Below, one piece after another: positions 1 to 5,289 of a stretch of DNA of 5,289 nt. The DNA is from Bacteroidota bacterium (lineage in GTDB: Bacteria > Bacteroidota > Ignavibacteria > Ignavibacteriales > Ignavibacteriaceae). Below the pieces are notes generated by a model. The model ran no database searches, had not been told where the DNA came from, and was given only the letters and a program-made list of their open reading frames with translations. Position numbers and translations under genes: made by a program. Every line of letters begins with the position of its first letter. Positions within the stretch are counted from its first letter, which is position 1. Location: positions 1-5,289 of the forward strand of contig JAJYSI010000274.1 of assembly GCA_021793635.1 (NCBI GenBank). The letters run 5' to 3'.

Positions 1-13
1 TATCCTAAATTGA

Positions 14-226
14 AAAAGGAATAATCTGGAAAAGACAAATAAGGCTATTAAGGAATTGATCAATTTCCTCCGGTGGGACACAGAAGAGGGAAAGGCGGTT
101 AATGCAGGATTATTCAGATTGTACGAATACTGCCAGGAAGAAATGAGAAAAAAGAATACCGAGATCGTCTTTAAAATTTTAACTGAATTAAGAGAAACCT
201 GGTTAAAAGCGTTCAAAATGAAGTAG
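14..226 (+). pseudogene. fliS: FliS-type flagellin export chaperone, C-terminal part; frame broken at the window edge
   Basis: FliS is a small cytoplasmic helical chaperone that binds the C-terminal disordered part of flagellin and keeps it from polymerising before export. The open stretch from 14 to the TAG at 224-226 encodes 70 residues that follow the C-terminal half of FliS: a helix with NLEKTNKAIKELINFL, a turn with EEGK, then LFRLYEYC (family pattern LY.Y), and a last helix ending LTELRETW (family pattern eLReaW). By recalled comparison with Bacillus FliS (about 130 residues), roughly the first half is missing. The same frame has a TGA at 11-13, the next frame has TAA at 22-24 and the third has TAA at 6-8, so no single open frame joins upstream DNA to this half. 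No ATG lies near the break; TTG at 56-58 is the first usual alternative start. Causes could be a nonsense mutation, a one-base frameshift between 11 and 21, or a sequencing error. The family call is fairly firm; the pseudogene status is not. Confidence 0.68.
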
Positions 227-229
227 GAG
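225..229 (+). promoter_or_regulatory. Shine-Dalgarno AGGAG for fliD, overlapping the fliS stop
   Basis: AGGAG lies 6 nt before the ATG at 236 and shares its first two bases with the TAG stop of the FliS frame (224-226). This is the only strong Shine-Dalgarno sequence in front of any gene in the window and it supports the start chosen for fliD. The overlap would place a ribosome ending fliS directly on the fliD initiation site, which suggests translational coupling. Confidence 0.75.
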
Positions 230-235
230 TTTTTT

Positions 236-2017
236 ATGAGCGGTATATTATCATCTTCGACTATAAGTTCTTTGGTACAGTCTTATGTTTCAAATCAAAC
301 AAATATTTCCATTACTCCGCTTCAAAATCAAGTACAGAATTATCAAAATATAGTATCATCCTACGGAACATTAAGCACAAACCTAAGCGCATTAAATACG
401 GAATTAGCTACTCTTCAGACATCTGATAGTTCTTCTGTTTTTGCTTCCAAGACAGCAACTTCTTCTAATTCGACATTTGTTACTGCAACTGCCAGCGGCT
501 CAGCTTCAATAGGTGTCGCAAGTATTAGAATAAATCAACTTGCACAAAACGATACTGCAATCTCACAAAATTTAACATCAGCAACTGCAAATGCCATTAC
601 CGGTACACATCATTTTGTAATTAATGCCGGCGACGGAAACGGCGGACAGACCAATAGCGATGTTTATGTTACTTTCGGAACATCAGAGACCAATCAAACT
701 GTAATGCAGAAAATCGCGAATGCAATTAACTCTAATCAAGCAGTTGTAACGTCCGCTTCAAAGTCGGCTACTGCGGCATACTCCGGAGGCGCAGCGTCAA
801 TAGCGGTAAATCTTAATGGAACAACAACCACACTTAACTTGAATAGCGGAGATACTACATACGATCAAGTTCTAAATGATATTGCGTCCCAGATAAATTC
901 TAATGTATCCGGAGTTTCGGCAAAAGTAATTGCCGATCCTAATATTTCAGGTAATGAAATGCTGCAGATGACTGTACAAAATAATTCAAATTATATTTCA
1001 ATCTCTAATGCATCCGGTTATAATATTGTTGGTGATTTAGGTATTGCCGCTACAGAGGAGAAATCTGCTGCCGGTACTTTGACCGGTTCGGTATTTACTC
1101 CTTCTTCAGGTCAATCTCAGTTGTCTTTAACTGCTGCACAAACAGGACTTGATTATAGAATTATGAACATGTCAGACGTGTCGGGGGGTACTGCTCTTAG
1201 TTCTGTCGGGCTAAACTTAGGAACAAGCAGACCTGTATTTAGCCAGTCAACATCGCCGAATACAGCAGGATTTATTTATGCCGATACTACACTTGCTAAT
1301 AATTTACTAAATTCAAAATTTGTTTATAACGGGATAAGTTTACAGAATGATTCAAACAAAGTAAGCAATTTGGTATCAGGAGTGACTTATAATCTAAATT
1401 CGGTAATGCAGTCAACTGATACGACCGTTAATGTTTCAGTCGGTACTGATGTAAAGACTATTCAAACTGAAATTCAAAATTTTATTACCAAATTTAATAC
1501 CGCTTATACTTACGTAAAATCAAACAGCACGCCCGGCACTACAAACCGGGGTGTATTTATGGGCGATCCCAACGGATATACAATTCTAAATGGGTTAGGT
1601 TCAATCGGTTATTCGGCGGTAAGCGGATTACCGGCAGGAAATTTAAATTATTTAACCCAGATAGGTATTTCCTTTGATCCGACTAATGGACTTAGTGTTT
1701 CAAATTCTACAGAACTTCAGCAAGCAATAGCTAATAATCCAAGCCAGGTTGAAGCTATGTTTAATTCTACAAACGGGATTGCCAATTCCCTGTCAAAATT
1801 TATTTCTCCATATCTTGGTGCCGGAGGTTATTTAGCTTTGACTCAAAATTCATATAACAATAATATTTCTTATCTTAATAATAGAATTACATCTGCGCAG
1901 ACAACAATAAATACTGCCGCAAATAATTTGACTAACCAGTATCAACAAATGCAGGCGCAATTACTCACTCTAACAAACATGCAATCATATTATAGCAGCA
2001 CAGGGCAATTTTTCTAA
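236..2017 (+). CDS. fliD: Flagellar filament cap protein FliD (hook-associated protein 2)
   Basis: FliD forms the cap at the filament tip, outside the cell, where it folds and inserts exported flagellin subunits. At 593 residues it is longer than the Salmonella or Bacillus proteins (roughly 470-500). FliD_N spans about residues 5-110: a helical start (SSLVQSYVS, then PLQNQVQNYQNI) and the closing motif GVASIRINQLAQ at 93-104. Residues about 125-270 contain two flagellin hook-IN-like units, each with a helix ending in INSN (164-167 and 220-223). FliD_C covers about 345-593, with FVYNGISL, the N.VS.LVSGVTYNL segment, FITKFNTAY at 416-424, LTQIGISFD and a terminal helical stretch from about 535. 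There is no cysteine or tryptophan and few Lys or Arg; Ser, Thr and Asn dominate, as expected for an exported axial protein. No signal peptide is seen, consistent with export by the flagellar type III apparatus. It starts 9 nt after the fliS stop behind AGGAG and ends 3 nt before the next gene. Confidence 0.96.
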   Translation: MSGILSSSTISSLVQSYVSNQTNISITPLQNQVQNYQNIVSSYGTLSTNLSALNTELATLQTSDSSSVFASKTATSSNSTFVTATASGSASIGVASIRINQLAQNDTAISQNLTSATANAITGTHHFVINAGDGNGGQTNSDVYVTFGTSETNQTVMQKIANAINSNQAVVTSASKSATAAYSGGAASIAVNLNGTTTTLNLNSGDTTYDQVLNDIASQINSNVSGVSAKVIADPNISGNEMLQMTVQNNSNYISISNASGYNIVGDLGIAATEEKSAAGTLTGSVFTPSSGQSQLSLTAAQTGLDYRIMNMSDVSGGTALSSVGLNLGTSRPVFSQSTSPNTAGFIYADTTLANNLLNSKFVYNGISLQNDSNKVSNLVSGVTYNLNSVMQSTDTTVNVSVGTDVKTIQTEIQNFITKFNTAYTYVKSNSTPGTTNRGVFMGDPNGYTILNGLGSIGYSAVSGLPAGNLNYLTQIGISFDPTNGLSVSNSTELQQAIANNPSQVEAMFNSTNGIANSLSKFISPYLGAGGYLALTQNSYNNNISYLNNRITSAQTTINTAANNLTNQYQQMQAQLLTLTNMQSYYSSTGQFF

Positions 2018-2020
2018 AAT

Positions 2021-2353
2021 ATGGAAAAGCTTCAAAACGAAATAAATAATATAAAATCCTTGTTAAATGAGGTTTTACAGGTACTTAATTCTGTTGATGA
2101 CAAGAATTTTGACAATAATCTTATCAAAGCCAAGCATGGTATGGAAAAAATGGTTAAATTAAAGCTAAGTCTAAAAAAGACCTATCCATACGAAGAATTA
2201 AAGAAATATGATCCGGAGCTGGTTGAAATCACTAAACAAATTCAGGATTCCTTCGATAATTTATTTACGAAGAAAAAAAATCAATTTGCAGAACTTGGTA
2301 AACAAATTGCTGCATTACGGAATAAGTCAAAATTAGTTAATTATTATAGGTAA
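2021..2353 (+). CDS. Small helical protein, probable FliT/FlgN-type flagellar export chaperone
   Basis: This 110-residue, Lys-rich, charged protein has no signal peptide or membrane segment. It appears to be two long helices (about 1-52 and 60-103) separated by a short turn with TYPYEEL at 54-60. The distal helix ends in KSKLVNYYR, a tyrosine tail of the kind found at the end of FliT/FlgN-like proteins. FliT usually lies after fliD and holds FliD in the cytoplasm before export; FlgN serves FlgK and FlgL and often lies beside flgM. This gene has both neighbours, so either identity fits. The ATG is 3 nt after the fliD stop. The only purine-rich stretch is AGGG at 2002-2005, too far away to be a good ribosome site, so coupling to fliD translation is likely. 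No single motif proves the family: the assignment comes from size, helicity, tail and position. Confidence 0.6.
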   Translation: MEKLQNEINNIKSLLNEVLQVLNSVDDKNFDNNLIKAKHGMEKMVKLKLSLKKTYPYEELKKYDPELVEITKQIQDSFDNLFTKKKNQFAELGKQIAALRNKSKLVNYYR

Positions 2354-2357
2354 GAAA

Positions 2358-2618
2358 ATGGATATTAAATCTGTATCAAACGCCGCTTATTTTCCCAAAG
2401 ATTTACCGGGAAATACCAAAAAGACGCAAGAAAGCGCTGATAATAAAAGTAAAGATCAATTAGTACTTTCTCCCGAAGCTCAAAATTTACAAAAATCTCA
2501 GACTCAGAATAAAAATCTTGAAGAGATAAAGGAAAAGATCAATAATAAATCGTATGATTCAGACGATGTGATAAATAAAGTAGCAGATAAAATTCTGCAG
2601 GATATTAAAAAGAAATAA
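2358..2618 (+). CDS. flgM: FlgM-like anti-sigma-28 factor
   Basis: FlgM binds sigma-28 (FliA) and blocks late flagellar transcription until the finished hook lets FlgM be exported. The 86-residue product has the family layout: a start resembling the usual MkI (MDIKSV), a polar low-complexity N-terminal half likely to be disordered, DQLVLSPEAQNL at 33-44 matching the usual D.v.lS..a, and a helical C-terminal half. There EEIKEKINNKSYDSDD is followed by VINKVADKIL, matching the family's ki..G.Y.vd....iA..ml sigma-binding region. The glycine usual before the tyrosine is replaced by serine (KSY). The start lies 4 nt after the previous stop, with AGG at 2348-2350 as a weak ribosome site, so it is part of the same operon. 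A hairpin with a T-run lies about 60 nt downstream. No sigma-28 gene is in the window. Small FlgM-like proteins are divergent, but the C-terminal match is good. Confidence 0.82.
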   Translation: MDIKSVSNAAYFPKDLPGNTKKTQESADNKSKDQLVLSPEAQNLQKSQTQNKNLEEIKEKINNKSYDSDDVINKVADKILQDIKKK

Positions 2619-2676
2619 AAAAATTTGAATAGGGGAAATTAACATTTCAATTAAAGGCATGTTTGCTCTAAAACCG

Positions 2677-2701
2677 TTTGCTTATAATAAAGCAAATTTT
2701 T
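2677..2701 (+). terminator. Probable rho-independent terminator after flgM
   Basis: TTTGCTT (2677-2683) pairs with AAGCAAA (2690-2696) around a 6-nt loop and is followed directly by five T (2697-2701). The perfect stem is 7 bp with only two G-C pairs, so it would be a weak terminator, and read-through into the kinase gene is plausible. The loop region includes TATAAT (2683-2688), which makes a promoter-like sequence an alternative reading. Confidence 0.5.
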
Positions 2702-2756
2702 AATATAACGGCACAAATTAATTAAATATTTATTTGCGCAGACTTAATGGATTATC

Positions 2757-3473
2757 ATGCCTCAATTCGAAGATAGTATTCAGGATAACAAACTCCAGAT
2801 TTTAGGTAAATTAACAGCAAGTTTACTTCACGAAATCCGTAATCCGCTTTCGGCTATTAAAATGAATCTTGATTATTTAGATATGATCGAGGCAGAATTG
2901 CCTGCCGAAGCGATTGAGTCGGTTCTTGTATGCAAAGATGCTTTATCCCGAATCCAATACTTAATGGATAATGTTCTTACATTTACGAAGAAAAATTTTA
3001 ACGGCGCAAGAAATTGTTCGATAAATGAGATAACAAATAACGCCTTTGAAATTATGTTCCCGGCTGCTTTGAAAAAAAATATAAAATTATTAATCTTCCT
3101 GGAAGATCGGATCCCTCAAGGCTTTTATGATAGAGGAAAGCTGCTTCAAGTTTTTCTAAACCTTATTACAAACGCAATTGAATCCTGTGAAAATGGAGGT
3201 GAGATTGTGATTAAAACGTATAGCCAAAATTCGGATTATGTTATTTGGGAAATATCGGATACAGGTGTTGGAATTAACGAAGACGATAAAGACAAAATTT
3301 TTCAGGATTTTTATACTAACAAAGAAAAAGGTACCGGGTTGGGGTTAAGCGTTTGCAAGATGCTGTTGCATGAGTATCAGGCTGATTTATATTTTGAAAG
3401 CACACAAGGAGTGGGCACAAAATTCTTTATTAAATTCAATCCTAACTTGATGCAAAATCATGATGAAATTTAA
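2757..3473 (+). CDS. Soluble NtrB/FlrB-like histidine kinase without a sensor domain
   Basis: This kinase autophosphorylates on histidine and passes the phosphate to a response regulator, most likely the overlapping next gene. The 238 residues are almost only a catalytic core. The HisKA H-box LLHEIRNPLSAI starts at about residue 23, with H25 as phosphoacceptor. The HATPase domain has the N-box around N135 and N139 (FLNLITNAIES), G1 DTGVGI (168-173), an F-box-like FQDFYTNK, and G2 GTGLGL (192-197). About 20 residues precede the H-box, so there is no room for PAS, GAF or membrane segments, and the protein should be cytosolic. The start is the first ATG after an in-frame TAA at 2745-2747; no clear Shine-Dalgarno sequence is present. 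The core resembles NtrB/ZraS/FlrB-type kinases that pair with sigma-54 activators. Its place after flagellar genes suggests a FlrB, FleS or FlgS role, but the signal and targets are inferred. Kinase identity is firm; the flagellar role is moderate. Confidence 0.93.
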   Translation: MPQFEDSIQDNKLQILGKLTASLLHEIRNPLSAIKMNLDYLDMIEAELPAEAIESVLVCKDALSRIQYLMDNVLTFTKKNFNGARNCSINEITNNAFEIMFPAALKKNIKLLIFLEDRIPQGFYDRGKLLQVFLNLITNAIESCENGGEIVIKTYSQNSDYVIWEISDTGVGINEDDKDKIFQDFYTNKEKGTGLGLSVCKMLLHEYQADLYFESTQGVGTKFFIKFNPNLMQNHDEI

Positions 3474-4854
3474 AATACTTATTATTGACGACGATGATTT
3501 AGTTTGTATTTCATTAAAAAAATTGCTCCAAAAGCTTGGTTACGAGGTTGAAGTATGTTTAGACGGGGATGAAGCTTTTAATAAAGTAGAGGAATTCCAG
3601 CCCGATATTATCCTTTTAGATATTTATCTTACCACACAAAACGGACTAAATATTCTTAAACAATTTCGGAAAAAATATTTCAATATCCCTGTTATAATGA
3701 TTACCGGCTATTCGGATGTTAAGATTGCCGTTACTGCTATTAAGTCCGGAGCGTATGATTTTCTCCTAAAACCGATTGACATTGAACAGCTTCAATTAGT
3801 TCTTAAGAAGGCTTTGGATGGCTTAATGCTTAAAGCCGAGGTTGAAAAGCTGCATCAAATAATTCAAAGCGATGAATTAACAAAAGATTTTTTTGGCAAG
3901 AGTACCAAGATTCGCCGGCTTATAAATTCGGTAGAAAAGCTTGCTCAAAGTTCGGATACGACAATTTTATTGGAAGGGGAAAGCGGAACGGGGAAGGAAG
4001 TCTTTGCAAAATTTATCCATCAAAATAGTCCCAGAAAAAAAGGACCGTTTATTCAAATAAACTGTTCCGCTATACCAAAGGAGTTGGCTGAAAGCGAATT
4101 GTTCGGGCATGAGAAGGGCGCTTTTACCGGCGCAGCGCAAAAAACTAAGCTTGGAAAATTTGAACTTGCAAACGAAGGAACAATTTTGCTCGATGAAATC
4201 GGAGAGCTTTCCTTGGACCTTCAGGTAAAACTTCTGCGTGTTTTGCAGGAAAAGAAATTTTACCGCTTGGGCGGTGAAAAAGAAATTTCTGTTAATGTAA
4301 AAGTTATTGCCGCCACAAATAGAAATCTTGAAGTAGAAGTTGAAAAAGGAAATTTCAGAACGGATTTATTTTACAGACTTAACGTTGCAAGAGTTTTTAT
4401 TCCTCCTTTAAGAGAAAGGAAAGAGGACATCCCGCTGCTTGTTTATACTTTTGTTGATGAGTTTGCAAACAAGTTCGACAAGAAAATTAAGGATGTTGAT
4501 GCTTCCGCTTTGAGATTATTGGAATCTTATCCATGGAAAGGTAACGTTCGTGAATTAAGGAATGTAATTGAGCGTGCCGTTCTTTTAATTGAAGAAGATG
4601 AGCTGAAAGAATATCACTTAAACTCTTTATTAAGCTCCAACGCTGTACAAAAGGAAGAAGAGAATAAATTCGTTCTCCAGATTCCCGCAAAAGGAGTTGC
4701 TATAGATTTAGTGCTTAAAACTTTGATACAAAAAACTCTTAAAATTACAAACGGAAATCAAGTTAAAGCCGCTAAAGTTCTTGGACTTTCAAGATCGAAA
4801 TTAAGATATCGAATGGAACAGCTTGGCATTGAAGTAACAAAAAATATTAAATAA
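3460..4854 (+). CDS. NtrC-family sigma-54-dependent response regulator (FlrC/FleR/FlgR-like)
   Basis: This activator uses ATP hydrolysis to remodel the sigma-54 RNA polymerase closed complex. The 464 residues have the full three-part layout. The receiver (about 3-120) has acidic D10-D12, phosphoacceptor D54, T82 and K104. The AAA+ domain (about 143-385) has Walker A GESGTGKE (173-180), sigma-54-contacting GAFTGA intact (220-225), Walker B ILLDEIGEL (242-250), FRTDLFYRLN with likely arginine fingers, and sensor II WKGNVREL (359-366). A Fis-type helix-turn-helix is at about 432-457 (NQVKAAKVLGLSRSKLRYRM). In the receiver the usual Pro four residues after D54 is Thr58. The start overlaps the kinase gene by 14 nt; ATG at 3460 and 3463 are both possible and no Shine-Dalgarno sequence stands out, so coupled translation is likely. 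Length is normal for the family. Function as a sigma-54 activator is firm; control of hook and basal-body genes is inferred from the flagellar neighbours and cannot be separated from other NtrC-like roles here. Confidence 0.95.
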   Translation: MMKFKILIIDDDDLVCISLKKLLQKLGYEVEVCLDGDEAFNKVEEFQPDIILLDIYLTTQNGLNILKQFRKKYFNIPVIMITGYSDVKIAVTAIKSGAYDFLLKPIDIEQLQLVLKKALDGLMLKAEVEKLHQIIQSDELTKDFFGKSTKIRRLINSVEKLAQSSDTTILLEGESGTGKEVFAKFIHQNSPRKKGPFIQINCSAIPKELAESELFGHEKGAFTGAAQKTKLGKFELANEGTILLDEIGELSLDLQVKLLRVLQEKKFYRLGGEKEISVNVKVIAATNRNLEVEVEKGNFRTDLFYRLNVARVFIPPLRERKEDIPLLVYTFVDEFANKFDKKIKDVDASALRLLESYPWKGNVRELRNVIERAVLLIEEDELKEYHLNSLLSSNAVQKEEENKFVLQIPAKGVAIDLVLKTLIQKTLKITNGNQVKAAKVLGLSRSKLRYRMEQLGIEVTKNIK

Positions 4855-4857
4855 TTC

Positions 4858-5289
4858 TTACGAAATTTGAAGAGTAAATGTAAAGGACGTGCCTTCATTA
4901 ATTTTACTCTTAACCCAAATCTTTCCTCCCTGCATTTCGACCAATTCTTTACAAATAATTAATCCCAACCCGGATCCGCTTTCTTTTTCTGTCCCTAATG
5001 TTGAATGCTGGGAATCAATTCTAAATAAAGCCGGTATAATATCCTCTGTAATACCGATACCGTTATCTGCCACGGTCAATTCCGCATAACCATTGTTTAC
5101 TTCAGAAGTAATTTTTATTTCACCGCCAGTCTTTGTAAACTTTATTGCGTTTGAAATTAGATTTTGAAGGACAGAATTAAAGGCGGTTGTATCGGCAAGA
5201 ACTTCAATAGTTTTGTCTACTTCATTAACCATTCTTAATCCTTTAGCATTTGCGTTTGGTTGAAGCAAATTAAGATTGTACTGTACATC
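4858..5289 (-). CDS. Sensor histidine kinase, C-terminal ATPase domain (5' part outside the window)
   Basis: The frame is open from the TAA at 4858-4860 (complement) to the right edge, giving 143 residues, and it continues beyond position 5289. A TTG at 5266-5268 lies inside the domain and is not a credible start. Counting from the edge, the ATPase domain shows the N-box with N43 and N47 (NLISNAIKFT), G1 DNGIGI (75-80), then LFRID, and G2 GSGLGL (105-110) in place of the commoner GTGLGL. It ends with CKELVEMQGGKIWVKS and a final FTFTL strand, as complete HATPase_c domains do. The His-box and any sensor domains are upstream and unseen. This C-terminal style is frequent in PAS-containing kinases of the Bacteroidota and relatives. 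The gene converges on the regulator gene with 3 nt between stops and is probably not part of the flagellar transcription unit; nothing visible gives its signal or partner. Confidence 0.93.
   Translation of the reverse strand, partial: DVQYNLNLLQPNANAKGLRMVNEVDKTIEVLADTTAFNSVLQNLISNAIKFTKTGGEIKITSEVNNGYAELTVADNGIGITEDIIPALFRIDSQHSTLGTEKESGSGLGLIICKELVEMQGGKIWVKSKINEGTSFTFTLQIS

Noticed and set aside
11..13. TGA read as an amino acid (recoded genetic code or selenocysteine)
   Set aside because: All the long frames are open with TGA as a stop and use TGG for Trp and ordinary Gly codons. FliS is not a selenoprotein family, and no other in-frame TGA supports recoding.
2683..2688. TATAAT as a -10 box for the kinase gene
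   Set aside because: The hexamer at the correct upstream spacing (2660-2665, TGTTTG) matches TTGACA poorly, and the sequence falls in the terminator stem-loop. In such AT-rich DNA it could easily arise by chance.
2709..2740. Possible sigma-54 promoter at CGGCAC (2709-2714)
   Set aside because: The GC expected 12 bp after the GG is TT (2722-2723); the later TTTGC at 2733-2737 is at the wrong distance.
4487..4690. 67-codon open frame on the minus strand inside the regulator gene
   Set aside because: It lies wholly opposite the sensor II region and domain linker of a well-supported NtrC-family gene, shows no recognisable domain, and is best read as a shadow.
4889..5089. 66-codon open frame on the plus strand opposite the right-edge kinase
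   Set aside because: It is antisense to the conserved ATPase motifs of the minus-strand kinase, and its sequence shows no family resemblance.
5266..5268. TTG as the real start of the minus-strand kinase
   Set aside because: The frame stays open to the window edge and the seven residues before the TTG continue a plausible kinase sequence. A start there would lack the His-box.

Overview
The window is low-GC bacterial DNA holding the end of a flagellar late-assembly cluster, a sigma-54-type two-component pair, and the tail of an unrelated sensor kinase on the opposite strand. The kinase fragment at the right edge has a C-terminal signature (LFRID..ST.GTE, GSGLGL, GGKIWV) common in the Bacteroidota/Chlorobiota/Ignavibacteriota branch. 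A flagellated, AT-rich member of that branch, such as an Ignavibacteria-like lineage, is my best guess. It rests on family resemblance, not on a search.

Left part (1-2618, + strand): the C-terminal half of a FliS-type flagellin chaperone whose frame is interrupted just inside the window; fliD (filament cap); a 110-residue helical protein in the usual place of a FliT/FlgN export chaperone; and an 86-residue FlgM-like anti-sigma-28 factor. Gaps are 9, 3 and 4 nt, so this reads as one translationally coupled operon. It codes for filament growth (FliS with flagellin, FliD cap and its likely chaperone) plus the protein that normally reports hook completion to sigma-28. A modest hairpin with a T-run follows flgM.

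Middle part (2619-4854, + strand): a 138-nt AT-rich gap, then a soluble 238-residue histidine kinase with no visible sensor domain, overlapping by 14 nt a 464-residue NtrC-family regulator (receiver, AAA+ with intact GAFTGA, Fis-type HTH). By architecture and position these resemble FlrB/FlrC, FleS/FleR or FlgS/FlgR, which switch on sigma-54-dependent hook and basal-body genes. The flagellar role is inferred from context. Together the window would carry parts of both checkpoints of a flagellar hierarchy: a sigma-54 activator pair and a sigma-28 anti-sigma factor.

Right part (4858-5289, - strand): the C-terminal ATPase domain of another histidine kinase, running off the right edge and convergent with the regulator gene, only 3 nt apart. 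All visible stops are TAA or TAG and the long frames read normally under code 11. I found no RNA genes, mobile elements, CRISPR arrays or convincing sigma-54 or sigma-28 promoters, and no clear sign of a wholly new system. The most notable points are the broken fliS frame, the placing of flgM, and the sensorless kinase beside it.
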